Shown here piece after piece: positions 10,440 through 20,968 of a DNA stretch of 64,000 nucleotides (positions are counted from its first letter, which is position 1; every line of letters starts with the position of its first letter). The position numbers were made by a program, and so were the translations under genes. The notes beneath the pieces are model-generated. The model searched no databases. It had not been told where the DNA came from and saw nothing but the letters and a program-made list of their open reading frames with translations. Source of the stretch: Petrolisthes cinctipes (taxonomy: Eukaryota > Arthropoda > Malacostraca > Decapoda > Porcellanidae); contig JAWQEG010000286.1 of NCBI GenBank assembly GCA_033782935.1, forward strand, positions 6,067,001 to 6,131,000. The letters run 5' to 3'.

Positions 10440-11559
10440 CGTCGTCAATAAAGGCTCCTCGTAATAGAGTGTTGTTCTTACCATTTTGTCAAGCAAATGC
10501 TTATTTTAACTCAACGTTCTTCATCTCACTAGGCTCTATCAAAATAAATTTTAACAGTTCGTACTGAAAATAAATAAGAAAACAGATGACAAAATTAACA
10601 ACAAACGATAACACTACTTCACTATCTGTAAATGTAAATCGTTATAAATTTGTCTATAATTATATAAAATGCATATAACCTATCCCTATTACTATGGTAG
10701 AAATGAATATTTGAAGCCTTAAAACGAATCACAGAACGAGCCGTGAGCCCGTGAAGCAATGCCAGGCAGATCCCCTCCCATCACCAATAGTTGGCTGATG
10801 TATGACAACCACAACTGAGAATAAAATACGAGATATTCCAGTATGCGTTATAATTCAGTTCCTCATTAACAGTGTATGCTACTGTTCTTCATATACTGTA
10901 TATATGGCAAATAAACATAATATATTTAGTTCACCACAATGCTCACTTGTTTAGATATAATAAGGCTATATTATCACTAAACTTTCCTAGCAACTTATCG
11001 ACCAATCATCTCCGTCGTTATATGTTCAACTCTCTACACCTCCGTCACCTCCTTGTGGGGTAGGCTATAGAGGAGCCCAGGGTGATAAAGAAACTCCCTT
11101 CCGCAACTGTACCACACTGCTTGTCTTGGAACAACACAAAATTATAAGGCCACATGGAGTTGTCGTAAGTGTAATCCAGTCCCACAATCAAAAAGACAAA
11201 AGATAAAATGAATTAACGCACTCCTTTTTATTGCTTTTTAAGTACTTTTTTAATTAGCTTTCCAATAAAGACTTCACGATTGTTTTATCTAAAACTACTT
11301 ATGACTCAAACATAAGCAATAATGAAACAGTATCAGTAACCAAGGAACATGACGGACGACATGGTTCAGCGTTATGCTGTGCTGCCTACATACTATCGGT
11401 GAGTACTGTCATATAAATTCAACACTTTAATACTACACAAGTACCAGTAAATTTCCAGACTACATAAATTAATACCATTCTGATGTAGAAAAAAATTCCT
11501 ATGACTGCCAAACTTACCGTTGATTATGTAATTCATTAAAATAATTTCTATGTAGGGGG

Positions 11560-11737
11560 GGGGGGGGAATGGCCAAGAGGGGGAAAATTATCCTAGGTCT
11601 GAAATTCCCCCCGGGAGAATAACAGCCCGGGCTGTTATTCCCGGGGGGAAATCAAAACTAGGCTATATTTCCCGGGGGGAATTTCAGTCAGCGGGGAAAA
11701 TTTTCCTGCTACACCGGGCTTCCATAGAGTTCGCATA
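11560..11737 (-). repeat. C-rich repeat, right copy of the outer inverted pair
   Basis: Reverse complement reads CCCGGTGTA, TTTTCCCC, CTGACTGAAAT, CCCCCCGGG and so on, parallel to 6617-6765. It contains several internal palindromes built on CCCGGG, for example around the GCCCGGGC at about 11628. Confidence 0.5.
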
Positions 11738-13340
11738 CCTATGGTAAGTAACGAGTGTTACGTTGTGTATTGACATTGAAAATTCGTGGTGTAAGACATA
11801 ATATCTATCACCGAGTCTATGAAACGAATCTTGGTTTTAGATATACCGAACTCGAGTGTTAGATTGCAATTTAAATATTAATTAAAGTAAATTGAGTAGT
11901 AAGGTCTTGAAATAGCACCTAACAATTAATTAACACAGTGTTAGATTTGATTAATCACAGTGAGTAACGTAAGCTAGGTTATTGTAAGAAAATCAACTGA
12001 ACAATCGAGAAAAATATTCGAGAGTAACAGTACAAGAACATACGAGAACATTGAAAGAAAACGAGTGCCGTATTTATTGATTATTACGATATTAGCTAGT
12101 TAGTTATTCTTGTGTGGAAGTGTATGTGTGTGTTAATAATTTATATGTGTGTTATTAATTGTTATGTTGGTGCATGACTGATTTTAATAAATACAGTAAA
12201 GTAATTGCAATTGGTTGTCTTCATACACCTTCAATTCTTTTGTTATTGTTGTGATTGCATATACATCGAAGAACCCATGTAAAATAAATATATGTTGATG
12301 GGATTGAGATAAAAAGGGGATAAATAACCTCTGCAGACGTTCGTTGAGTCAACACAACGAAAGTCACGAATAAGCCGGGTAAGGTAAGTTACATTACTTA
12401 CTTAATTAAATAATTATAATAATACAAAAATCTTAATTCACCGTGACGCTGCTATACAAGTTTTCTCTCATTCATTCATTTCTATCAATGTCGAGGAAGG
12501 GGGAAAAAAAGGGAAGAAGGAAAAGCGTTTAATGTGAGCGAGTCACAATAGAGGAACTGAAATTCTACCATCTCTTCCTCCCTTCCTTTCCTATCTATAA
12601 TGATAAGCACGGCAGACCCATGAAGTGACCCCTCTCCCCTCCTTTCCTACACCTGTTTACTGTCCTAGCCTTTCCTTCCTTTACTTTCTTCATACACGTA
12701 ATCTCTCTCTCCTCTCTCTTTTACCTCCCCATTTCCCACCCGAATCTCTTCTGCTCCCGCCCCCTCTCCACACTTTTGAAACGCATATTGTTAATCTGTC
12801 TGTTCTAACTAACTATCTGAGAGAGAGAGAAGGGGGGGGGGGGTTATCGTCACACTAGATATACAGATGAAAACACACCCAGGACCCTGCAAACACCTAG
12901 ACTTGACTTATTTCTCGCTACCCCCCCCCCCTCTTTCCCTTCATTGCATATATCTTTCTTATTTTTTATTATGCTCCATACATTTCCCTCTCTTTTTCGT
13001 ATTGTCGCACTCACAAGGAAAAGGGACAAAAGACATGCTGTGAGCGAGAGAATATGAGATGGGGAAAAATGGATGAAAGTGTATGACAAAAACAAAAATA
13101 TATATATGCAATCGACGGTAAGCGGTAGGGTAATGAGAGATTAATGAGGTCCAGGTGCAGTGGTCACCATATGATTATTTGCGTCACACACCCACATGAA
13201 AACACAAGTGTGTGTGGCTAAGTCATGACGCATATTGGAATGCACATTCACACTCCCATGTTGAACCTGCAGTTGTCTACAGTCTCCTATTAATCCCTTC
13301 AACAGTCAATGTGACCAGAGAGAGAGGGGGGGGGGGATTT
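11738..13340. other. Intergenic, no gene recognised
   Basis: AT-rich DNA with poly(G) runs (12830-12842, 13327-13336) and a C/T-rich stretch at 12570-12780. The short frames here are low-complexity. Confidence 0.5.
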
Positions 13341-13342
13341 TT

Positions 13343-13679
13343 TAATTAAGGGAATGTTTGCACAGATGTCTTCTAATGTTGGCACAGACCTTAATATAAG
13401 CAATGTTCAGTTCTTTTCTTAATTGTATTACAAGTTCTTCACATGCTTTCTTCTCTTTAAGAATATTTTCCTTTTCCCTAAGAATATTTTCCTTTTTCCT
13501 TTTCTCCATATCCAGTTGGCACTGAATATTTCTGATTTTTCTGTGTAGTTCAGCAATATCTTCACCCATTTGGAGTGGTGCCTCATTGGCCGCAACACTA
13601 ATTTCTCCAAAACATCTTTTCTTTCCTCTTCTAAGTCCGCTGCTCGAAGACTTGCAATTTGGAGTTGCCTCTGGAAGAT
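13343..13679 (-). pseudogene. Decayed coiled-coil exon, possibly the 3' exon of a THAP gene
   Basis: The minus strand shows a splice acceptor (TTGTTTCAG) just before IFQRQLQIASLRAADLEEER. The reading continues, after one frameshift near 13590-13610, as MGEDIAELHRKIRNIQ and a heptad-like Lys/Glu/Leu-rich segment to a stop at 13342-13344. Charged, periodic coiled coils of this kind commonly follow N-terminal THAP domains, and a THAP exon lies upstream on the same strand at 14975-15264. The link between them is inference. The frameshift makes function unlikely unless it is an assembly error. Confidence 0.45.
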
Positions 13680-13738
13680 CTGAAACAATATGTTAATGTT
13701 AGATGGAATTATTCCCTCTACAGTACTGTATTTGTACC

Positions 13739-13741
<3 letters not shown>

Positions 13742-13825
<84 letters not shown>
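13742..13825. repeat. (GA)n microsatellite
   Basis: About 84 bases of uninterrupted GA. It abuts the 3' tail of the LINE fragment at 13826. Confidence 0.97.
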
Positions 13826-13828
<3 letters not shown>

Positions 13829-14554
13829 ACAAGGAGTTACAAGGAGTTACAAGGAAAAGAAGTACCCTAGGGGACCTTACGATCCATACAAAGAGGGTAC
13901 CTGTGGGTTTAGTTGCGCAAGTAGGCGACCGTCCTCGAATGTGTCATGTGAAACCATCAAGGAACACTCGCACAACGGCTTAAACACCTAGACGGTGGTT
14001 TAAGGCTTTGTCTAATCTGGACTTGAACTGATCCACAGAGTTGCTGTTGACTACATCAGCAGGAAGCGCGTTCCAAGTACCGCAGATGCTGTATGTAAAG
14101 AACTTACCACACAGATCACGGTTGTATCGCTTCAGTTCAAGTTTGTAGCCATGATTCCTGGTTGTGCCCTCACTGAGTTGGAAAATGTCCCTGTAGTGTA
14201 GTCTACATTGTCAAAGCCTCGTAGTATTTTAAACACTTCGATAAGCTGACCACGCAATCTCCGGGTTTCCAAAGAGAACAGATCGAGTTCTACCAACCGC
14301 TCTTTATAGCTCTTGTGTCTAAGAGAGGGTATAAGTTTGGTTGCCCTGGCTTGCACTCGTTCCAATCTAGCGATATCCTTTCGGTAAGAAGGACTCCAAA
14401 ACTGGACTGCATACTCCAGGTGCGGTCGGACAAGGGAATTGTACAGACAAAGTACTATCTCCTTGTTCCGGTATCCAAACTGTCGCTTTATGTACCCTAA
14501 CATCCTTTGGGCTTTCTTCTCAGCCTCGATACACTGCTTTGAGAACTTGAGAAC

Positions 14555-14557
<3 letters not shown>
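13826..14557 (-). mobile_element. CR1-type LINE 3' fragment inserted in (GA)n
   Basis: The minus-strand translation gives the C-terminal domain of a LINE reverse transcriptase: AQRMLGYIKRQF, YNSLVRPHLEYAVQFWSP, LERVQARATKLIP. After a frameshift near 14160 it continues with LKRYNRDLCGKFFTYSICGT and WNALPADVV to a stop near 13990. The 3' end carries three copies of a 10-base unit (TTGTAACTCC type) at 13826-13855. It is 5'-truncated at 14557. It has (GA)n on both sides, so the insertion apparently landed in the microsatellite. Confidence 0.85.

Positions 14558-14596
<39 letters not shown>
14558..14596. repeat. (GA)n microsatellite
   Basis: The GA tract on the 5'-truncated side of the LINE fragment, probably the other half of the tract at 13742-13825. 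Confidence 0.93.
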
Positions 14597-14599
<3 letters not shown>

Positions 14600-14974
14600 G
14601 CCACATAGTGACAATAAAAAATAGTAATTTACCATCAAATTATTTTCACATGTATGAATGTTGATATATTAATAATTCAACAATATTTTCACTGCATTTA
14701 TGCAGTACATAAGGATATCATCAGTTTATGATAATAGATTGGGAAGAATAGTTACTTATACAATTCTTAACCTACATTGGTGGCAACACTTAATTCTTCC
14801 CCATGAGGTAGGTATAATTAACTGATTATAAAATTTCAAAATACTATATTTTTTTCCCTTTTCGGTATACATTAAATGTAAATTTATGCTTATTTAGTCT
14901 GAAGGATTTTTGTATAAATTCCTAATATTTTCATGTATTTAGAGAATAGGTCTTAACAATACTCTGTTATTTAC

Positions 14975-15264
14975 CTTTAGTTCGTGCATGAAGAGTTGGT
15001 ACTGCTCCAGGAATTATTCTTTTCAGCTGTGGAGAGGTTCTGGTATGTTAAAAAGTTCATACTTAAAGTTTCTTTCATACACCGCGCCTTCAAAATGCTT
15101 ACTGCATATGTAAGATTTGGCAGTATTAAATGTTCTATTTCTCTTGCAAAAGTTTATTCATTTTTTTTTCGAGTCTCTTCATCCTTAGGAAATATATGAA
15201 ATAATATATTGCTGCCTTTAACTCGATAAGTTCTGCACCCATTCACTACACAAGAAGTTGGCAT
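14975..15264 (-). pseudogene. THAP zinc-finger exon, frameshifted
   Basis: From ATG at 15264 the frame reads MPTSCVVNGC...ILFHIFPKDEETRKK, the N-terminal C-x4-C half of a THAP DNA-binding domain. It then breaks at a 9-base A run. In a shifted frame the expected Trp is TGA, followed by NTAKSYICSKHF (the C-x2-H half) and FNIPEPLHS. A further shift gives KRIIPGAVPTLHARTK up to a GTAAAT splice donor at 14974. THAP domains occur at the N-terminus of host regulators and of P-element-type transposases. Two frameshifts plus a Trp-to-stop change indicate a pseudogene. The homopolymer shift alone could be a sequencing error; the other changes are less easily explained that way. Confidence 0.65.
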
Positions 15265-15589
15265 TGTTGAAAAAAGGAGAGAGAATAATTAGTACAATAT
15301 AAAACATATTAGGTACACTTGATATTTCACAAAAGCATTTCATTTACTGACCCTATTACTGTAGTGTGAACTCAACATCACCAAACGACTTAGTGATACC
15401 TAGGCAGGAGGGCTAGCAAATAGGGGGACAGGTGGACTGGGAAGTAACTGGGTGAAGCTGGAATATGACAATTCACTAATTGTTTCCTAAATGCTAACGT
15501 GTGTTACACATTTTCTTTAACTCCACACGCAGCCTTTGCAAACTGAGTAGAAACAGAGTATAACCAATGAAATGGAGTATCCAACTTAC

Positions 15590-15727
15590 CTGGACAAGCC
15601 CGAGATGTGTAATGATGCAGGGTCTCCTGCTGTCCTGCGAGGAAGACTTGGGGTCAAACATTCCCGGTTCATTGGCTCTTACGGAACTGCTTCGTTCCCC
15701 TGACAAAGATGTCTTCACAGTGGCCAT
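15590..15727 (-). CDS. Candidate 5' coding exon, unknown protein
   Basis: ATG at 15727 opens 46 codons (starting MATVKTSLSGERSSS) ending exactly in phase at a consensus donor, CAG followed by GTAAGT, at 15589. The peptide is Ser/Arg-rich with no recognisable domain. It lies upstream of the THAP exon on the same strand, but that exon has its own ATG and no acceptor just before it. The two may therefore belong to different transcripts. Confidence 0.3.
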
Positions 15728-16640
15728 GTCATGGAATTATATTTGTGTTCATTTCGGGTAGAAACATAGTCAATTTACTTACACACACTGCTCCGATGTG
15801 CGTTGATTATTATACAGATGCAGTGTAAAGCATGGATTTGGATTTAAATGGTTAGTGACAAATATTTGAGATAGAGCCCCCCTACAGGGTTTTAGCGTCC
15901 CTTCAGTCCTCTCAGCCACTTCATTTCATTTCTTAAACTGTCCCTCCTTTCCACCTGTTCACTTCATACATGCTGTCCCACCTCTTTGTGACCTACCACG
16001 CCCTACAGAGAGAGAGAGAGAGAGAGAGAGAAGAGTAGGCTACGTGGCTGAATGGAAGAATATGGGGCGAAAAGGAGGTCAAGCGGGAGAGACAATAGAA
16101 AGGGAAGTAGGAGAGAGAAGTGATAGTGTTAAAGAAAAAATATATAAACATTGGTATTGATACCGTTAGAAACATAATTATGATGCCAGCCATATATGTG
16201 TGTGTGTTCATTTACTTAAAACAATGTAGATAAAAAAGTATAAAATGATATTGGGTAATCAGTAGGGTATGATCAAAAAGGTCATAAAACAGGGTTGCAG
16301 TATAATTCCACACAAAGTACAGCTTCGTTGGCTTATGTATCTGCGTAATCAGTGATAACTAAAGATATAAGCACATGGACCTACCATTCGAATGAGTAGA
16401 ATCAAAATGACTTTCAGTTGACATTATGAAAACTTGATGAAATGATCAATATCAAAGTATAATAATTACACAGTTAGCACAACACAGCTGAAAACATCAT
16501 GACAACGATATAATACTATTGGAATAACACACCTTATTGAATAACGATTATATTTCCTTCAGTATTCCATGCTTTTAATACCGAATATTAATAAGCAAAT
16601 AATATGCTTATGAATGATTTAAATATTCAATTATAAACAT
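15728..16640. other. Intergenic; short (GA)n at 16007-16031
   Basis: No coding sequence seen. A degenerate copy of the dispersed CCCCTTC...CTGTCCCTCC repeat lies at 15885-15990. Confidence 0.5.
15885..15990 (+). repeat. Degenerate copy of a dispersed SINE-like repeat
   Basis: Shares, in order, GGGTTTTAGCG, CCCTTCAG, AACTGTCCCTCCTTTC and TGCTGTCCCACCTCT with the repeats at 45878-46060 and 52617-52820. Confidence 0.5.
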
Positions 16641-16651
16641 ATATAATATCC

Positions 16652-17142
16652 TGCTAAGAAAAACCCACTTTTTATAGACAAAAAGTATTTAATATGGACG
16701 TTTCGGAGGCAGCTACCTCCCTCTTCAGCAGTACAGAGTTGAATGAAACATGAAAGGAAAATAAGTAGCTGACAGGGGGAGGGAGGGACAAGGTGTGTTC
16801 TGATGACAGACAGACCACACCTCACCTCACCTCACCCAACCGACCTGACCTGGCCATTCCTCAGGGAGCCGACCCCACATCTGGGAGGGATTTGACCACT
16901 AGTGCTCTCATTAATGGATCTAGTTTGAACATACCTTCATTTAAGTTAAAGTTTTTATAGTGCTGTATACATACTGATTCTAATATTCTACGTTTCTTGA
17001 AATTGTTGCACTTAATTATCATTTTACCAGAATTCCAATCAATACAGTGGTTGTTGTCATATGCATGGACAAAGTTAGCATTATTTGTGTTACAATTCGT
17101 CATATCTCGTTGTCTATAAAAAGTGGGTTTTTCTTAGCATGC
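16652..17142 (-). mobile_element. Penelope-like element remnant with inverted ends
   Basis: The minus strand encodes the C-terminal end of a PLE GIY-YIG nuclease (NANFVHAYDNNHCIDW...GMFKLDPL) at 16861-17103. A 3' region with a hammerhead-like core follows. A perfect inverted repeat of about 30 bases (GCTAAGAAAAACCCACTTT at 16655, mirrored at 17120-17140) bounds the piece. Inverted terminal copies with 5' truncation are characteristic of PLE insertions. No TSD found. Confidence 0.75.
16701..16728 (-). ncRNA. Hammerhead-like core of the PLE remnant
   Basis: CUGAAGA, then a perfect 5-bp stem II (GGAGG with CCUCC, six-base loop), then GAAA and CGUCC. This is one of the two best-paired stem II examples in the window. 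Confidence 0.55.
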
Positions 17143-17415
17143 TGCTCTTCACGTCATTGTGAATTACCACTCCAATATATAATATCATTAATAAAGCGTC
17201 TGGTGAATATTCATGCCAACATATCGAGAATTATTAATGCTGGATATCTAAACCCAGACAGAAGCAAAGTATTCACTGTCTCATCCAATGCATTGTGAAG
17301 CGTCAGAGCTCTCGCAACTCCCGACCAGAAGGGCACATGTCCCTCTCCTCTGAGCAGCCCGGGCGCATATTCACGAACTGTAACCCACTATCGCACCAGC
17401 TGAGAAAATGGCCTG

Positions 17416-19232
17416 GGGCCGGATACTCAAAACAACTTAGGACATCCTATCTCGGCTAGGGAGTACTAACTTCCCCAGTGCGCTTATACTCAAAACACTT
17501 ATGACAGCATACTCAAAACATTTGGCAGCCATCTTTCCTAAGTTACGATGCTTGGATTTAGGACAACCCCCAGGCAGCCCCAAGTGGAGTTATGACACCG
17601 AACACCGTAGAAAACATGATAAATCAACTCGACTGTACCAAAAAGAAAAAGGACTATATACATTTTGGCTGTATTACCAAAGAGCACCACTTTGTTGTTG
17701 ATGGAAAGACTACTGAGAAAGAGTGTATAGTAGGCCTATAGGGAACCACTTCAATGTCAGTGATGATCACCAACGAAGATAGTATAGATTTCCTCAGATT
17801 GAAATAATAAACTTATCCGAGAAATAGGACCATGACATAATATATCCCTCGTTGCACAATAAAATTTAGTGCCATTCTCACACATACTCGAGTGATATTG
17901 AGTATGTAGTGTAAGCACAGTTAATTAGGAGACTTATGTGTTGCATGAGAAATACTGAACAATTCAAGGATTTACAACATAATAAATGATTTTCCCAATC
18001 ATTAGTTTAAGTAGTTGCTCTTCAATTTGGACCCTGAAGGAGAAGTATTTAAGGGGTCTGACACCCCTTCAAATCTAACCCATTCCCTTTTAATCCTTTA
18101 ACTGTCCCTCCTCTCCTTCTTGCTTCCTCTCAGTCTCCTTATTTGAAACTACAAGTTCTAAGTTCTTTCTGGCCTAGCTCAGTCTTGATTTGTTATTTCT
18201 CCCCCCCCAAAAAAAAAAAAATTACATGATATTTCTGGTTGTTCTATTAATATCTTACCTAATTATCACGAGGAAAGAAACCTGACCTGACCTAACTCCA
18301 CTTGATAAACCTAATTAGAACTGCTGAACTTTTCTTCAGAAACACCCATATTTTTTTACATTATCTGTTATTTGGCCCAACTTTTGTGTTTGGTTTGATT
18401 CAGGGGATTCATTTTAACACTAGTTTATTGGTAAGATTGGGCTTGGTTATTTGTGTGTAGTCATCATTAAGGAATATGGTTAATGATAACTTGTAGGAAA
18501 TTGTTCATTTACTGATACCAACTAATATTTTTACAGTAATGTTGTTGCTATGTTGTATATTTTACATTTTAGTTTCGTTTTGCCAGATTTTCATTAGGGA
18601 TACCATTACTCAAAAAGGTATATGTTACTAAAACACCAATGAGACAAAAAATATGCATATTTAAACAGGCCTAACCTACCGTACACTATCTACCTGCTAT
18701 TGGAAATCTCCTATCTTCCATTACACAATCCTCAATAATTATTACATTTAGCTGTGAATCATGTGATGTGACACAAGTAGACATGATAAAATAGGCATTT
18801 CTAACATTGCTATTGACTTTCAATACTGTCATACTGCCAGTGTTGTCTGTCATGAATCATGATGGCGGTGGCACTTATTTCCCAGTAGATACTACTCTCT
18901 TACTCTCCACAGTTTCGACACGCATTTCTACCACTCATACCGTCATACGCATAATGTTGTGTTTACTTTTGTCAGCTGATCGAGCTTGCTTTTGATTGGC
19001 TGGAGTAAGTCAGAGTCACTTGAAAGCGCCACCCTGATTGGCTGAACGACATAGGACACCCGGGAAGATTTAGGACTCCCTAACTACTTAGGAACAGGAC
19101 AGGACGCCCTAAAAATGTTTTGAGTATACCAACTTAGGGCATGAGATAGGATGTCCTAACCAGTTCCTAACTTAGGACTTCCTAAGTCAGATAGGGCTGC
19201 CCTAAGTTAGGAAACGTTTGAGTATCGGGCCC
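17416..19232. mobile_element. Non-autonomous PIF/Harbinger-like transposon
   Basis: The left end GGGCCGGATACTCAAAAC and the reverse complement of the right end, GGGCCCGATACTCAAAC, form terminal inverted repeats (TIRs). The similarity continues inward: GGACATCCTATCTC and further TACTCAAAAC motifs occur in both ends. The 1817-bp element is flanked by the trinucleotide CTG on both sides (17413-17415 and 19233-19235), matching the CWG/TWA duplications of PIF/Harbinger. The interior has no transposase-like frame; the longest frame (17501-17701, 66 codons) is unrecognised. Confidence 0.7.
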
Positions 19233-19323
19233 CTGATCTCTTTCTTTTTTTGTGTGTGTCTAGTAGAACTGTTTTATTAATCGTATTTCTGTTTTAGTCT
19301 GGTCTCTTTGTTTACTAGTCATA

Positions 19324-19584
19324 ATGCAGTTTAGTACTAGTCAGGCATCATCTGATCCAGTTAAAAAGGTATAGTATCCTAGGCCATAGCTATGTACGCA
19401 GACTTCCCTTTACATCTCCACTGCAGCTGCCATGGTTTGAGGTGAGGAAATTTGACTCACCTGTAGCCAAGGTAAGTAATATTACTTAGCGTTCTGAATG
19501 GATGAGATGCATCGAATACAAACCTGACATTGTACTCCTTGTGCTGGGTGGGAATTATATTAATGTAGATACAAAACCTAATGA
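19324..19584 (+). pseudogene. SGNH/GDSL-hydrolase-like frame, 5' part
   Basis: After an apparent one-base shift in an A run near 19365, the frame reads ILGHSYVRRLPF...KFDSPVAK, then an in-frame TAG at 19487-19489, then KPDIVLLVLGGNYINVDTK up to the PLE insertion. GHSYVRR and the LGGN block are the first blocks of the SGNH fold (catalytic Ser and Asn blocks). The reading resumes after the PLE at 20969. Such domains occur both in host esterases and in ORFs of retroelements; which applies here is unknown. Confidence 0.6.
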
Positions 19585-19623
19585 ACACAGGATAGAGCTT
19601 TGAGTTATTTTATTACTCTTACG

Positions 19624-19651
19624 TTTCGGACTACACAGAGTCCATCTTCAG
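19624..19651 (-). ncRNA. Hammerhead-like core, 3' terminal repeat of PLE
   Basis: CUGAAGA, U, a 5-bp stem II (GGACU with AGUCC), then GAAA and CGUAAG. Confidence 0.55.
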
Positions 19652-19746
19652 AGAGAAATGACATAGAGAAGAGGGTACCCCGAGATATATATACCGGTGG
19701 TGGCCTACATTGCACCTGCCACTCCTTAATCTCACCTGACCTGACC

Positions 19747-20823
19747 TCACCTCACCCCCTCCTTTCTTTTATACTCCAGGGCTATACTGGCTGAGTATCT
19801 ACACCACTTCATTAATCCTTCTCTATGATTATGAAAATTTTTTGTACAAATGTATGCTGCTTCCAATGCTTTCCTCATTTTCTTATCCAAACCACTATGA
19901 ATGATTGATGAATCCTCCCATCTGGGTAAATTATTACATTCTTCAATGTGCAGTACCAATGAATTAGCTGTGTTGTGCTTCCTTACGTCAGCTTTATGTT
20001 CATATAATCTTTTCTTTATACCTCTTCCTGTTTCTCCTATATACATCTTGTCACACCCATTACATGGAATACTATATATCACGCTGTTATTATTGACACG
20101 CTTGTTCTTGTTTGCCTGGGTTAGTTCGCCGATTCTTTTTCCAGATGATGTTGCAATTTTTAAGCCAACCTTGTTCATATGTCTATCTAATATCGAGCCA
20201 ATATTAGAATTAGGTACACATACAAATCTTTTCTCATTTTTCTCGCTGTTATTAGTTTCATCTTTCTTACGTTCGATGATTTTAAGTGCCTTGTTTTTAA
20301 GCTTGGTCAGCAAACCTGCAGGGTATTTCAATTTCTTAAATGCCTCTATTAAACACTTAATTTCATCGTCCAAGCTGTCATTACTACATATCCTGTAAGC
20401 TCTTAGAAAAAATCCTATCACCACTCCAGACTTAATCCTAGCATTGTGAGCAGATAGATAGTGAATAAAGTCATCTTTGTTAGTGGGTTTCCGGTACACC
20501 GAGAATTTTACACCTTGTTCCGTTTTTCTTATTATAGTGTCTAGAAACGGTAGCATGTTCTCTTTTTCTTCCTCAACAGTAAACTGGATATCCCTCTGTA
20601 CGTTATTTAACATCCCCAATTTGTTGTCTATATTGGTATTATTCGGTACTACTACAAGGACATCATCGACATATCTATACCATACACTGTTCCTACCTAT
20701 TATTCTAGTATATTTATCAGCTTCTAGTGTCTCCATGTATAAACTAGATAAGACAGCACTTAGTGGGCTCCCCATGGCTAGACCCCTGTGTTGCACATAT
20801 TCTTCATTATTAAATATGAACAC
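19747..20823 (-). CDS. PLE reverse transcriptase (C-terminal half) and GIY-YIG nuclease
   Basis: A 358-codon frame. Residues 1-100 hold the second half of a Penelope-type reverse transcriptase: GLAMGSPLSAVLSSLYM, the catalytic YVDD at 51-54, then LPFLDTII. Residues 247-325 form the GIY-YIG endonuclease: SVIYSIPC, MYIGETGRGIKKRL, and a late LEAAY and N block. The N-terminal reverse transcriptase blocks (including the first catalytic Asp) are missing because the element is 5'-truncated, so the product cannot be an active polymerase. The reading enters from the junction filler at 20821-20863. Confidence 0.88.
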   Translation of the reverse strand: MFIFNNEEYVQHRGLAMGSPLSAVLSSLYMETLEADKYTRIIGRNSVWYRYVDDVLVVVPNNTNIDNKLGMLNNVQRDIQFTVEEEKENMLPFLDTIIRKTEQGVKFSVYRKPTNKDDFIHYLSAHNARIKSGVVIGFFLRAYRICSNDSLDDEIKCLIEAFKKLKYPAGLLTKLKNKALKIIERKKDETNNSEKNEKRFVCVPNSNIGSILDRHMNKVGLKIATSSGKRIGELTQANKNKRVNNNSVIYSIPCNGCDKMYIGETGRGIKKRLYEHKADVRKHNTANSLVLHIEECNNLPRWEDSSIIHSGLDKKMRKALEAAYICTKNFHNHREGLMKWCRYSASIALEYKRKEGVR

Positions 20824-20859
20824 GCCGAATCGTGTTCATGAACACGCCGAACACGCCGA

Positions 20860-20887
20860 ATGAAGATGGACTCTGTGTAGTCCGAAA
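20860..20887 (+). ncRNA. Hammerhead-like core, inverted PLE terminal copy
   Basis: Inverted copy of 19624-19651 with the first C replaced by A (AUGAAGA). Stem II and GAAA are unchanged. The lost C should impair a hammerhead. Confidence 0.45.
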
Positions 20888-20968
20888 CGTAAGAGTAATA
20901 AAATAACTCAAAGCTCTATCCTGTGTTTACCTCCCACCCACACAACATACTTGTCAATATGAATCATT

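Larger units (their letters stand above)
9966..11114 (-). repeat. Large inverted repeat, right arm
   Basis: Reverse-complement partner of 7155-8341. Homology stops at GTACCA near 11114, mirroring TGGTAC at 7154-7159. It carries the mirrored hammerhead-like cores at 10061-10089 (minus) and 10420-10439 (plus). Confidence 0.8.
19585..20968 (-). mobile_element. Penelope-like element, 5'-truncated, 13-bp target duplication
   Basis: CAAAACCTAATGA stands on both sides (19572-19584 and 20969-20981). Between them lies a PLE ORF on the minus strand with its 3' end at left. An inverted copy of that 3' end (19585-19652 versus 20862-20926) lies at right. The opposite-facing terminal copy and 5' truncation are typical PLE structure. 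The element interrupts an SGNH-like frame, which reads on smoothly if the element and one duplicate are skipped. Confidence 0.88.
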
